Positions 31,017 through 39,820 of a stretch of 64,000 bases of DNA are shown here, piece by piece (positions within the stretch are counted from its first letter, which is position 1; each line of letters starts with the position of its first letter). Source of the stretch: Pantoea sp. AS-PWVM4 (GTDB lineage: Bacteria > Pseudomonadota > Gammaproteobacteria > Enterobacterales > Enterobacteriaceae); assembly GCF_000468095.1 (NCBI RefSeq), contig NZ_ASZC01000017.1, positions 115,138-179,137 on the forward strand. Direction: 5' to 3'. Under the pieces are notes generated by a model. It saw only the letters and a program-made list of their open reading frames with translations. It did not search any database and was not told the origin of the DNA. The translations under genes were made by a program, and so were the position numbers.

Positions 31017-31853
31017 ATGGACATACGTCAAAGCATTCACAGCGAACATGCCAAAACTCTCGATACCGCCGCCCTGCGCCGCGAGTTCTTGATTGAAAAA
31101 ATTTTCACCCCGGATGATTACACCCTGACCTACAGCCATATCGACCGCATCATCATTGGTGGCGTGATGCCGGTGACCAGGCCGGTGACCATCGGCAGTG
31201 AAGTGGGTAAGCAGTTGGGCGTGAGTTATTTTCTCGAACGCCGCGAACTGGGGGTGATAAACATCGGCGGCCCCGGGCTGATTGAAGTGGATGGCAAAAC
31301 TTGGGAAATTGGTCACCAGGAAGCGTTGTATGTCGGCCAGGGCGCACAACAGGTGCTTTTTCGCAGCAGCGAAGCCAGTCATCCGGCGAAGTTTTATTAC
31401 AACAGCGCCCCGGCGCATACCCACTATCCGGACAAAAAAATCACCCTTGAGGATGCCGTGAAAGCCACCCTCGGTGATGCCGCCACCTCTAACCGCCGCA
31501 CCATCAACAAATTTATCGTGCCGGATGTACTGCCAACCTGTCAGCTGACCATGGGCCTGACGCGTCTTGACGACGGCAATTTGTGGAACACCATGCCGTG
31601 CCACACCCATGAACGCCGCATGGAGGTCTATTTCTATTTTGATATGGCTGAGGACAGCGCGGTGTTTCATATGATGGGGCAGCCGCAGGAAACCCGCCAT
31701 CTGTTGGTACATAACGAACAGGCAGTGATTTCGCCAAGCTGGTCAATCCATGCCGGTGTTGGCACCCAACGCTATACCTTTATCTGGGGCATGGTGGGTG
31801 AAAATCAGGTGTTTGATGACATGGACCACGTCAGCGTCAGCGCTCTGCGCTAG
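31017..31853 (+). CDS. kduI: 5-dehydro-4-deoxy-D-glucuronate isomerase
   Basis: 278 residues, as in E. coli KduI. Converts DKI (from unsaturated galacturonides) to 2,5-diketo-3-deoxygluconate. Zinc ligands of the cupin-like fold are visible: HTHYPD (near 196) and [16 protein letters not shown] (near 200-250, with paired His and Glu). Followed by kduD after 17 bases. Controlled by the KdgR box upstream. Confidence 0.95.
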   Translation: MDIRQSIHSEHAKTLDTAALRREFLIEKIFTPDDYTLTYSHIDRIIIGGVMPVTRPVTIGSEVGKQLGVSYFLERRELGVINIGGPGLIEVDGKTWEIGHQEALYVGQGAQQVLFRSSEASHPAKFYYNSAPAHTHYPDKKITLEDAVKATLGDAATSNRRTINKFIVPDVLPTCQLTMGLTRLDDGNLWNTMPCHTHERRMEVYFYFDMAEDSAVFHMMGQPQETRHLLVHNEQAVISPSWSIHAGVGTQRYTFIWGMVGENQVFDDMDHVSVSALR

Positions 31854-31870
31854 TGCCTGAGGAGAAGATA

Positions 31871-32632
31871 ATGATTCTGAACGCTTTTCATCTTGAAGGA
31901 AAAATCGCGCTGGTCACCGGTTGTAACACTGGCCTCGGTCAGGGGATGGCGATCGGCCTGGCACAGGCGGGCTGCGATATTATTGGTGTCAACCGCGCCG
32001 GACCGGATGATACCGCCGCCAAAGTTGAAGCTCTGGGACGCCGTTTCTGGCCGATTCAGGCCGATCTGAGCCACCCCTCCATCGTGCCACAGGTGGTGGA
32101 ACAGGCGGTCGCACTGGCGGGACGCATTGATATTCTGGTCAATAACGCAGGGATTATCCGGCGTGAGGATGCGCTGAACTTTAGCGAAAAAGACTGGGAC
32201 GATGTGATGAATATCAACAGCAAGAGCCTGTTTTTCCTCTCTCAACAGGTGGCGCGACAGTTTATCGCTCAGGGGAATGGCGGCAAGATCATCAACATCG
32301 CCTCGATGCTCTCTTTCCAGGGTGGAATCCGCGTGCCCTCCTATACCGCATCGAAAAGCGCCGTCATGGGGCTGACACGGCTGATGGCCAATGAATGGGC
32401 GAAGCACGGCATCAATGTCAACGCCATTGCCCCCGGTTACATGGCGACGAACAACACGCAACAAATCCGTGATGATGAATCGCGCAGTGAAGAGATCCTC
32501 GCCCGTATCCCGGCCGGACGTTGGGGCGCACCGGACGACATGATGGGGCCAGTGGTGTTCCTCGCTTCCAGTGCATCGGATTACGTTCACGGCTATACGC
32601 TAGCGGTGGATGGCGGTTGGCTGGCGCGCTAA
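31871..32632 (+). CDS. kduD: 2-dehydro-3-deoxy-D-gluconate 5-dehydrogenase
   Basis: 253-residue SDR: TGCNTGLGQG cofactor motif (about 17-26), NNAG (about 92), catalytic Ser in NIASMLS and Tyr/Lys in YTASK (near 155-159). Reduces 2,5-diketo-3-deoxygluconate to KDG with NAD(P)H, the step after KduI. The start after GGAGAAGATA matches MILNAFHLEGK of the family. Confidence 0.95.
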   Translation: MILNAFHLEGKIALVTGCNTGLGQGMAIGLAQAGCDIIGVNRAGPDDTAAKVEALGRRFWPIQADLSHPSIVPQVVEQAVALAGRIDILVNNAGIIRREDALNFSEKDWDDVMNINSKSLFFLSQQVARQFIAQGNGGKIINIASMLSFQGGIRVPSYTASKSAVMGLTRLMANEWAKHGINVNAIAPGYMATNNTQQIRDDESRSEEILARIPAGRWGAPDDMMGPVVFLASSASDYVHGYTLAVDGGWLAR

Positions 32633-32727
32633 GCTGCTCTTTTCCCGCGTCATTCTGACGCGGGTATCGTCTTAAATTCATGCCTGGTTACAGCGTCACA
32701 TATTCTCATTCACTGGATAAATCCCTA

Positions 32728-32747
32728 TACTGGATGCATCGACAGTT
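32728..32747 (+). promoter_or_regulatory. LexA box upstream of ydjM
   Basis: TACTG-GATGCATCGA-CAGTT has the CTG-N10-CAG core of the SOS box and lies 18-37 bases before the ydjM start. ydjM is a LexA target in E. coli. Confidence 0.75.
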
Positions 32748-32764
32748 TGCAGCCAGGTTTTATC

Positions 32765-33355
32765 ATGACGGCCGAAGGCCACATCATTTTCGCCATTGCC
32801 AGTGCTATTTTTGCCAAGCGCGCGGAGCTCACGCCGGTAATGGCCAGTGCCGACTGGTGGCATCTGGTGCCGGCTGCACTGCTGACCTGTTTGCTGCCGG
32901 ATATTGATCATCCCAAATCGGTGCTGGGACAACGTCTGAAGTGGCTTTCCCAGCCCATCGCTCGCGCCTTTGGTCATCGCGGTTTTACCCACAGCCTGCT
33001 GGCGGTGGCAGTAAGCTTGTGGCTGTTTCAGATTAATGTCCCCGCCAGTTGGCCCATCCCTGCGGATGTATTGCAGGGCATGACCCTGGGCTATCTCAGC
33101 CATATTGTCGCCGATATGCTGACACCCGCTGGCGTTCCCCTGCTGTGGCCCTGCCGCTGGCGCTTTCGCCTGCCACTGCTGAACAGCCAAAAAGGCAACC
33201 AACTGGAGCGCGCCCTTTGCCTCGCACTGGTCGGCTACGCGCTGTGGTTCCCACCTGGCTTGCCGTCTTTTGGTGCAAACGGCTGGCCTGAACAGTTGTT
33301 CAATACCTTACAAAATGGCGTAGGTCGTTTAATAAACAGTCAAACTGCGCGCTAA
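32765..33355 (+). CDS. ydjM: YdjM, SOS-linked inner-membrane metal-dependent hydrolase family protein
   Basis: 196 residues, YdjM/LexA-regulated, membrane-bound metal-dependent hydrolase family (PF04307). Conserved DIDHPKS (near 51), GHRGFTHS (near 74) and the SHIVADMLTPAGVPLLWP segment supply His/Asp ligands within four or so membrane helices. Start MTAEGHIIF by homology; a start six codons earlier is less likely. Behind a LexA box, so presumably DNA-damage-inducible. Substrate unknown. Confidence 0.9.
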   Translation: MTAEGHIIFAIASAIFAKRAELTPVMASADWWHLVPAALLTCLLPDIDHPKSVLGQRLKWLSQPIARAFGHRGFTHSLLAVAVSLWLFQINVPASWPIPADVLQGMTLGYLSHIVADMLTPAGVPLLWPCRWRFRLPLLNSQKGNQLERALCLALVGYALWFPPGLPSFGANGWPEQLFNTLQNGVGRLINSQTAR

Positions 33356-33507
33356 TCAGACAAAAATCAGGATAAAGTTATAATCAATTCCATTTGGATA
33401 TAAGCCTGCCCATTTATGAACTGTTAACATGCGCGGATTCCTTTCAGGAATCACCCTGTATTCCGCGCCTGAACATGCAGAGGCGCGGCAAATCTCTGGA
33501 GTAGAGC

Positions 33508-34899
33508 ATGGATTTTCCCCTGATTATTAATCTCGTGGTGTTCGCCGCGTTGCTGGTGTTATTAGCACGCATTGGCAACGCGCGCTGGAGCCTGTCAAAA
33601 CGCGTATTAACTGGCCTGGTGATCGGCGTGTTGTTTGGTCTGGCGCTGCAAGCCATTTACGGTGAGAACAGCCCGGTGGTCAAAGCCTCGATTGGCTGGT
33701 TCAACATTGTCGGCAACGGTTACGTGCAATTGTTGCAGATGATCGTGATGCCGCTGGTCTTCGCTTCCATCCTCAGCGCGGTGGCTCGCCTGCACAATGC
33801 CTCTTCACTGGGCAAAATCAGCGTACTGACCATCGGCGTGTTGTTGTTTACTACGGCGATTTCAGCGCTGGTAGGCGTGATGGTCACTGGCCTGTTTGGT
33901 TTAACCGCAGATGGCCTGGTGCAAGGTGCGCAGGAAACCGCGCGCCTGAACGCGATTCAGAGCAACTACATCGGAAAAGTGGCCGATCTGACCGTGCCAC
34001 AACTGCTGCTCTCCTTTATCCCTAAAAATCCGTTTGCCGATCTCACCGGCGCTAGCCCGACCTCGATCATCAGCGTGGTGATTTTCGCCGCGTTTCTTGG
34101 CGTGGCCGCGTTGCAGTTGTTGAAAGATGACAAAGCGAAAGGCGAACGTGTGCTGGTGGCAATCGACACCCTGCAATCCTGGGTGATGAAACTGGTTCGT
34201 TTGATCATGAAGCTGACACCCTACGGTGTGCTGGCCCTGATGACCAAAGTGGTCGCGGGTTCTAACCTTCAGGACATCATTAAGCTCGGTGGCTTTGTTG
34301 TGGCCTCTTATCTGGGCCTGGCGATTATGTTTGGCGTGCACGCGCTGCTGCTCTCTTTCAACGGCATCAATCCGCTGCGTTTCTTTCGCAAAGTGTGGCC
34401 GGTGATTACCTTTGCTTTTACCAGCCGTTCCAGCGCCGCCAGTATCCCACTGAACGTTGAAACCCAGACGCGTCGCCTTGGTGTGCCGGAATCCATCGCC
34501 AGCTTCTCTGCCTCCTTTGGTGCCACCATTGGACAGAATGGTTGTGCCGGTCTGTATCCGACCATGCTGGCGGTGATGGTTGCACCGACTGTCGGGATCA
34601 ACCCGTTTGACCCGCTGTGGATTGCCACCCTGGTAGGGATCGTCACCCTCAGCTCAGCCGGTGTGGCCGGTGTGGGCGGCGGTGCCACCTTTGCCGCCTT
34701 GATCGTGCTGCCCGCGATGGGCCTGCCGGTAACGCTGGTCGCGCTGTTGATCTCCATCGAACCCTTGATTGATATGGGCCGCACCGCTCTCAACGTCAAT
34801 GGCGCAATGACCGCTGGCTCCCTGACCAGCCGCTGGCTTGGCCTGACCGACAAAAAAGTGCTGGAGAGCGACGACCACGCCGAACTGGCGCATCGTTAA
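33508..34899 (+). CDS. tcyP: TcyP, L-cystine/sodium symporter
   Basis: 463 residues of the dicarboxylate/amino acid:cation symporter family, about nine membrane helices plus two re-entrant hairpins. [12 protein letters not shown] (near 305) and the substrate/Na+ region [16 protein letters not shown] (near 388) are conserved. It imports cystine in E. coli (formerly YdjN). Start after CTGGAGTAGAGC. It is preceded by ydjM as in E. coli. Confidence 0.94.
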   Translation: MDFPLIINLVVFAALLVLLARIGNARWSLSKRVLTGLVIGVLFGLALQAIYGENSPVVKASIGWFNIVGNGYVQLLQMIVMPLVFASILSAVARLHNASSLGKISVLTIGVLLFTTAISALVGVMVTGLFGLTADGLVQGAQETARLNAIQSNYIGKVADLTVPQLLLSFIPKNPFADLTGASPTSIISVVIFAAFLGVAALQLLKDDKAKGERVLVAIDTLQSWVMKLVRLIMKLTPYGVLALMTKVVAGSNLQDIIKLGGFVVASYLGLAIMFGVHALLLSFNGINPLRFFRKVWPVITFAFTSRSSAASIPLNVETQTRRLGVPESIASFSASFGATIGQNGCAGLYPTMLAVMVAPTVGINPFDPLWIATLVGIVTLSSAGVAGVGGGATFAALIVLPAMGLPVTLVALLISIEPLIDMGRTALNVNGAMTAGSLTSRWLGLTDKKVLESDDHAELAHR

Positions 34900-34913
34900 T
34901 TACCTGCACATCC

Positions 34914-34980
34914 CGTAGCGGCACGATGTATCGTGCGAGGTTCCACACCCGAAATCCGCGTGATAAATCGCGCCGCTACG
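34914..34980. repeat. Paired palindromic repeats after tcyP
   Basis: Two inverted units face each other: CGTAGCGGCACGATGTATCG at the left and CGATTTATCACGCGG-like (read as GATAAATCGCGCCGCTACG on the + strand) at the right, 67 bases in all. They belong to the window-wide CGTAGCG...CGCTACG family. A REP/BIME-like element between tcyP and the next gene. Confidence 0.75.
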
Positions 34981-35127
34981 CGTTCCTCTCCTCAATCTCT
35001 GGCAATCATGGCGCTACCGTCAGGAAAGTGTTAAGCATGGTAAATAGTGGAAAAACCAGCCACTTTCCGCTTGTGTTTTGCCGGTGAAAAGCCAATCCTG
35101 CTACCAGTCATAGCAGGAGAACTACCG

Positions 35128-35499
35128 ATGAAAAAAGTTATCGCCTCCGTGCTGGCGTTAACCTTATTAACACCAGCCATCGCCCTTGCCCACCCAGGTC
35201 CGTGGGGACCCGGCCCAGGTCCTGGACCGCACTGGGGTGGACCAGGTCCATTACGTTTCTTACCCGATGCCGCGACAGCGGTGTTGATTGGCGGCCTGAC
35301 CTACTATCTGTTGAATGGCAGCTACTATCAGCGTCAGGGCGATACCTACGTTGTGGTGCAGCCACCGCAGTCAGAGCCGGTAGCCGGTATGCGTGTGCTC
35401 GACTTCAACGGCAAGCGTTATTACGTGCAGGATGGTCATTACTATCAGCGCGATATCAACGGCAGCTATAACGAAGTGCCACGCCCCTACGGCTTGTAA
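35128..35499 (+). CDS. DUF6515-like Gly/Pro-rich secreted protein
   Basis: 123 residues. Signal peptide MKKVIASVLALTLLTPAIALA, then a PGPWGPGPGPGPHWGGPGP low-complexity stretch, a hydrophobic segment (ATAVLIGGLTYYLLNG) and a small domain with YYQRQGDTYVVVQPP and KRYYVQDGHYYQRD repeats. The tyrosine-rich tail resembles DUF6515 proteins found in enterics. Likely periplasmic or envelope-attached; function unknown. Clear AGGAGAACTACCG ribosome site. Confidence 0.75.
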   Translation: MKKVIASVLALTLLTPAIALAHPGPWGPGPGPGPHWGGPGPLRFLPDAATAVLIGGLTYYLLNGSYYQRQGDTYVVVQPPQSEPVAGMRVLDFNGKRYYVQDGHYYQRDINGSYNEVPRPYGL

Positions 35500-35510
35500 G
35501 CCACAAACAA

Positions 35511-35537
35511 AAACGGCCCGTCACTGACGGGCCGTTT
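35511..35537. terminator. Bidirectional terminator between a DUF6515 gene and osmE
   Basis: AAACGGCCCGTCA and TGACGGGCCGTTT around one base, between convergent genes. Confidence 0.9.
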
Positions 35538-35552
35538 GCTATTCTGCAACCT

Positions 35553-35888
35553 TTACTGCGTCGCTTGCGGGTCGGTATCGTACTCTTTACAGCTCTGGAA
35601 GCCGTAGTTCATCACATGTCCCGTGTCGTTATAGCTGACGAAGTAAGTCTGGAGTTTACCATCGCGCTCACCCAGCACATAAGTCTGGCAGGTGCCGCGC
35701 GCATGCACCATAGTGATCTCAGTAGACGGTGCCCCGGCAATCTGACGCACCTGATCACGGGTCATTCCTTTCTTCACATCCTTCACCACAGGTTTGGTCA
35801 CGAAGCTCTCTGCGCGATCGTAAGCCGTACAACCAGAGAGTGCTGCCAGCGTTAACGCAGCAGCGATACATCCCAGCACTTTATTCAT
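35553..35888 (-). CDS. osmE: OsmE, osmotically inducible lipoprotein
   Basis: 111 residues, BamE/SmpA fold. Lipobox LAALSGC with lipidation Cys near 19, then [29 protein letters not shown] and [12 protein letters not shown] identical in pattern to E. coli OsmE. Start MNKVLG after GAGGAACAACAAG; a longer frame upstream is not conserved. In E. coli it is RpoS-dependent and induced by high osmolarity. Confidence 0.93.
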   Translation of the reverse strand: MNKVLGCIAAALTLAALSGCTAYDRAESFVTKPVVKDVKKGMTRDQVRQIAGAPSTEITMVHARGTCQTYVLGERDGKLQTYFVSYNDTGHVMNYGFQSCKEYDTDPQATQ

Positions 35889-36030
35889 CTTGTTGTTCCT
35901 CATTACTGTGTCCATGTAACGCTAAGCCTGGAACATAAATCCAGATTAATCAATTTTATGGCAGCATATTCGGTTTGTTCCGAAGCGTCAGGATTGCGTA
36001 AAAGTGCCTGTGTTCCTTTGGCAGGCTCCG

Positions 36031-36061
36031 TATAATCGCCAAATGAGAATGAGCACTCTCA
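36031..36061 (+). promoter_or_regulatory. Promoter and putative operator of the TetR gene
   Basis: A consensus -10 TATAAT at 36031-36036 is followed by an inverted repeat TGAGA-N8-TCTCA (36044-36061) over the likely transcription start. This is a plausible autoregulatory operator. Confidence 0.5.
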
Positions 36062-36081
36062 AAACTATTTTCAGGGCGGTT

Positions 36082-36669
36082 ATGACCAGACAACGAGAAA
36101 ATAATAAAGATGAACGCCACCGCCTGCGCCAGGATGAAATCATCCGTGCTGCGCGTGAATGTTTTCGTCGGGAGGGGTTCCATGCTGCCAGCATGGCGCG
36201 GCTGGCGTGCGCCGCCAATCTCAGCGTGGGGCAAATCTACCGGTACTTCCCCAGCAAGGACGCCATCATTGAAGAGATGGTGAAACGTATTGTCGATGGT
36301 CGCGTTGCCGCGATGCGCGATCGGGTCGACAGCGATCAAATCGCCACCACGCTTGCCTGGCGGGAAAGCCTGAACCCGGAAGATGAATTATTGATGCTGG
36401 ATGTCGCCGCCGAAGCCGGTCGTAATCCACGCGTCGCGGCAATGCTCGAAGCGGCGGATGCCCGCATGTTCAGCCAGGCCCGTCACAAGATCCGCGCCAG
36501 TCATCCTGAACTGAGCGACGAACAGGTGGACGCCTGTGTCGAAGTACTGGCCGTGTTGTTTGACGGTACGGCCCTGCGTCGCCTGACGCCACAGAAAGCG
36601 TCAGCGGTGACCCTGCAACACCTTTATCAGAACCTGATTTCACACCTAATAAAGACAGAGGATAAATGA
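36082..36669 (+). CDS. TetR/AcrR family regulator
   Basis: 195 residues from the ATG at 36082, supported by the TATAAT upstream, which excludes starts before about 36043. N-terminal helix-turn-helix (IIRAARECFRREGFHAASMARLACAANLSVGQIYRYFPSKDAIIEEM) and a variable ligand-binding domain. Its stop overlaps the start of the efflux gene by four bases (ATGA), so they form one operon; it probably represses that pump. Ligand unknown. An ATG at 36049 is an alternative. Confidence 0.85.
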   Translation: MTRQRENNKDERHRLRQDEIIRAARECFRREGFHAASMARLACAANLSVGQIYRYFPSKDAIIEEMVKRIVDGRVAAMRDRVDSDQIATTLAWRESLNPEDELLMLDVAAEAGRNPRVAAMLEAADARMFSQARHKIRASHPELSDEQVDACVEVLAVLFDGTALRRLTPQKASAVTLQHLYQNLISHLIKTEDK

Positions 36670-37856
36670 CACCTGCACCTTCTAACCGTCTGGTTTATGC
36701 CATAACCCTTGGCCTGCTCGCTGCCCTTGGGCCGCTCTGTATCGATCTCTACCTGCCCGCCCTGCCTGAACTGGCACAGGACCTGCACACCGAAACCGCC
36801 ACTGCCCAGTTAAGCCTCACCGCGACACTGGTAGGCCTTGGTGCCGGCCAACTGCTGTTCGGTCCGTTGAGCGACAAATTTGGTCGCCTGCGTCCTTTAC
36901 GCGTCTCACTGCTGCTGCTGTTTGTCGCCTCAATCGGTTGTGCCGTGGCGCAAGATATAAATCAGCTGCTAGTGGCCCGTCTGTTTGAAGGCCTGGCGGG
37001 GGGTGGTGGCGCCGTGCTGTCGCGTGCTGTCGCGCGTGATATGTACAGTGGCTATGAACTGACGCGCTTTTTTGCCTTGTTGATGTTGGTCAATGGTCTG
37101 GCCCCGATCGCCGCCCCGGTTCTCGGCGGTTTTATGCTAACTGTGCTGAACTGGCGTGGCATTTTTATGGTGCTGGGAGCGGTGGCCATTTTGCTCATCC
37201 TGCTGACGCGCTGGAAACTGCATGAAACTTTGCCCGAAGCAAAACGCAATCGGGGTTCCATTTTCTCCGCCTGGGCCGCGCTGGGTGAGGTATTTACCCA
37301 TCGTTCGTTTATGGGCTTCTGTTTGACGCAGGGTTTTATGATGGCGGGGATGCTCGCTTACATCGGTTCATCACCGTTTGTCCTGCAACAGATCTACGGT
37401 TTGTCTCCGCAGGCCTTTAGCTTCTGCTTTGCCGCCAACGGATTCGGTCTGATTATTGCTTCTCAGACCAGCGCCCGCCTGTGCCGACGTTGGGGAGAAT
37501 ACCGGGTACTGAAAGGTGGCCTGCTGCTGGCCTTTGTCGCCTCCGCCTGTCTGTTACTCGCGGGCATCCTCGGTGCATCGCTGCCGGTGATTCTGCTGGC
37601 GCTGTTCTTCACCATCGCCAGCAACGGTGTTATCGCCACCACCGCCTCATCACTGGCCATGCAGAGCCAGGGCCACCGCGCAGGCAGCGCCTCAGCAGTG
37701 ATTGGCGTTACCATGTTCACCTTGGGGGCCATCAGCGTACCGCTCACTGGTCTCGGTGGCACCTCGCTACTGAGTATGACTGGCACGATTTTTGGCTGTT
37801 TTATGTTGGCGATTGTGATGTTCCTGGTGTTGGCTCAGAAGCCAAAAAGCGCCTGA
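36666..37856 (+). CDS. Bcr/CflA family MFS multidrug exporter
   Basis: 396 residues, twelve membrane segments. The family's PALPELAQDL motif near 30 and GPLSDKFGRLRPL loop (MFS motif A) near 68 place it in the DHA1 Bcr/CflA group, drug:H+ antiporters. Cotranscribed with the TetR gene. The substrate cannot be read from sequence. No counterpart at this locus in E. coli. Confidence 0.9.
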   Translation: MTPAPSNRLVYAITLGLLAALGPLCIDLYLPALPELAQDLHTETATAQLSLTATLVGLGAGQLLFGPLSDKFGRLRPLRVSLLLLFVASIGCAVAQDINQLLVARLFEGLAGGGGAVLSRAVARDMYSGYELTRFFALLMLVNGLAPIAAPVLGGFMLTVLNWRGIFMVLGAVAILLILLTRWKLHETLPEAKRNRGSIFSAWAALGEVFTHRSFMGFCLTQGFMMAGMLAYIGSSPFVLQQIYGLSPQAFSFCFAANGFGLIIASQTSARLCRRWGEYRVLKGGLLLAFVASACLLLAGILGASLPVILLALFFTIASNGVIATTASSLAMQSQGHRAGSASAVIGVTMFTLGAISVPLTGLGGTSLLSMTGTIFGCFMLAIVMFLVLAQKPKSA

Positions 37857-37875
37857 TTTGCCAGCAAATAACCCG

Positions 37876-37903
37876 AACAACAAGCCATACGGCTTGTTGT
37901 TTT
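37876..37903. terminator. Terminator after the MFS gene
   Basis: AACAACAAGCC-ATAC-GGCTTGTTGTT with trailing T run: an 11-bp perfect stem. Confidence 0.92.
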
Positions 37904-37973
37904 GGGCCAGCCGCGTTAGCTTTAGGAAATGATTCGCATTGTGCCGTCCGGCAACTGACTTGAGGAGAGGTTC

Positions 37974-38801
37974 ATGTCACTGCAGCAGGAAATCATTGAA
38001 GCCCTTGGTGTTAAACCCGTCATCGATCCCCAGCAAGAAGTTCGCGTCAGCGTTGATTTTTTGAAGTCCTACCTGAAAACCAATCCGGGGATTAAGACCC
38101 TGGTACTGGGTATCAGCGGTGGTCAGGATTCCACACTGACCGGCATCCTGTCACAAACCGCCATTCGTGAACTGCGTGAAGAGACCGGTGATAACGACTA
38201 CACCTTCATTGCCGTGCGTCTGCCTTATGGCGTGCAGGCCGATGAGCAGGATTGTCAGGATGCGCTGGCGTTTATCCAACCGGATCGGTCGCTGGTGGTC
38301 AACATTAAAGAAGCGGTGCTGGCGAGTGAGCGCGCCTTACAGGACGCGGGCATCACCCTGTCTGACTACATTCGCGGTAACGAGAAAGCGCGTGAGCGCA
38401 TGAAAGCTCAGTACAGCATCGCCGGGATGACCAAAGGGGTGGTGGTGGGTACTGACCATGCTGCCGAAGCGGTAACCGGTTTCTTCACCAAATATGGCGA
38501 TGGCGGCACTGACATCAACCCGATTTTCCGTCTGAATAAAGGCCAGGGTAAGCAGCTGCTGAAGTTGCTGGGCTGCCCGGAACATCTCTATCTGAAGCAT
38601 CCGACGGCTGACCTTGAAGATAATCGTCCAGGATTACAGGATGAAGTGGCTCTCGGCGTGACCTATCAACTGATTGATGCTTATCTGGAAGGCAAAACCA
38701 TTGATGCGTCTGCTGCCAAAATCATTGAAGGTTGGTATCTGAAAACCGAGCATAAACGTCGCCCACCGATTACCGTGTTCGACGATTTCTGGAAAAAATA
38801 A
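37974..38801 (+). CDS. nadE: NH3-dependent NAD synthetase
   Basis: 275 residues, the exact E. coli length. PP-loop [12 protein letters not shown] near 46 activates deamido-NAD as the adenylate; [20 protein letters not shown] and the C-terminal KRRPP follow. Makes NAD from deamido-NAD, ATP and ammonia. Start after TTGAGGAGAGGTTC. Confidence 0.96.
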   Translation: MSLQQEIIEALGVKPVIDPQQEVRVSVDFLKSYLKTNPGIKTLVLGISGGQDSTLTGILSQTAIRELREETGDNDYTFIAVRLPYGVQADEQDCQDALAFIQPDRSLVVNIKEAVLASERALQDAGITLSDYIRGNEKARERMKAQYSIAGMTKGVVVGTDHAAEAVTGFFTKYGDGGTDINPIFRLNKGQGKQLLKLLGCPEHLYLKHPTADLEDNRPGLQDEVALGVTYQLIDAYLEGKTIDASAAKIIEGWYLKTEHKRRPPITVFDDFWKK

Positions 38802-38867
38802 CCCCATCCGGCGTTTTCCAGTTCGGGACGGAAGACGCCTTTCTTTGCCTTTTCTGAACACTTTTAT

Positions 38868-39758
38868 ATGCCTGCACATTTGCCGCGCGCCACCCTGATC
38901 GGTTTAAGCGCGATTTTACTCTGGAGCACTACCGTTGGCCTGATGCGCAGCGTCAGTGAAGCCTTTGGCGCCACCGGTGGCGCAGCGCTGATTTATACTA
39001 CCACGGCGATCCTGCTCTGCCTGACACGCGGCCTGCCGGATTTCCGCCAGATGCCAACGCGTTATTTGTGGGGCGGAGGGTTGCTGTTTGTCGGCTATGA
39101 AATCTGCCTCGCGCTGGCGATTGGTCTGGCGCAGGACCGTGCCCAGTCGCTGGAGCTGGGGATGATCAACTACCTGTGGCCCTGTCTGACCGTCGTGTTT
39201 GCCATTCCGATCAACCACCAGCGCTTCCGTGTCTGGCTATGGCCGGGATTGTTGTTGTCACTGGCGGGCATTGTCTGGGTGCTACAGAGCCGCGGCGGCA
39301 GTTCATTATCTCAGCTCGGGCATAATCTGCTGAGTAACCCACTGGCGTATAGTCTGGCGTTTATTGCTGCTTTCGCCTGGGGGTTATACAACAACGTGAC
39401 ACGCCGTTATGCCAACGGCAAAAGCGGCGTCAATCTGTTCTTTGTCGTCACCGCGCTGGCGCTGTGGTTCAAATTCGCCCTCACCGAACAGGTCAGCTCA
39501 CTGCATTTCAGCCTGATCCCGGCACTGGAGGTGTTATTTATGGGCGTCTCCACCGCGGTAGCCTACTCGGCGTGGAACCACGGCATTCAACACGGTAATC
39601 TGACATTACTGGCAACGGCATCCTACTTCACACCGGTGCTGTCGGCGCTGCTGGCGTCACTCTGGCTTGGCCTGACGCCCTCCCTGACCTTCTGGCAAGG
39701 GGTGCTGATGATCACCCTCGGCTCGTTGATCTGCTGGCTGGCGACCCGTCGCCTGTAG
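38868..39758 (+). CDS. yddG: YddG-like aromatic amino acid exporter (EamA family)
   Basis: 296 residues with ten predicted membrane helices, DMT/EamA superfamily. Close to E. coli YddG along its length: ATLIGLSAILLWSTTVGLMRSVSEAFG, GMINYLWPCLTVVFAI, WNHGIQHGNLTLLATASYFTPVLSALLA, and the SLICWLATRRL end. YddG exports Phe, Tyr and Trp and related compounds. The locus (nadE-yddG-cho) differs from E. coli, where yddG lies elsewhere. Confidence 0.85.
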   Translation: MPAHLPRATLIGLSAILLWSTTVGLMRSVSEAFGATGGAALIYTTTAILLCLTRGLPDFRQMPTRYLWGGGLLFVGYEICLALAIGLAQDRAQSLELGMINYLWPCLTVVFAIPINHQRFRVWLWPGLLLSLAGIVWVLQSRGGSSLSQLGHNLLSNPLAYSLAFIAAFAWGLYNNVTRRYANGKSGVNLFFVVTALALWFKFALTEQVSSLHFSLIPALEVLFMGVSTAVAYSAWNHGIQHGNLTLLATASYFTPVLSALLASLWLGLTPSLTFWQGVLMITLGSLICWLATRRL

Positions 39759-39787
39759 CGGCTGGCGAAAAAACAGGCTCGCTGGTA

Positions 39788-39807
39788 TACTGGATGGACA
39801 ACCAGTA
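39788..39807 (+). promoter_or_regulatory. LexA box upstream of cho
   Basis: TACTG-GATGGACAAC-CAGTA, a symmetrical SOS box with the CTG-N10-CAG core, 14-33 bases before the cho start codon. cho is a LexA target in E. coli. Confidence 0.85.
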
Positions 39808-39820
39808 ACCGGAGTCCTCC

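Noticed and set aside
30885..31712. 275-codon open frame on the minus strand
   Set aside because: Opposite kduI, which is clearly the true gene.
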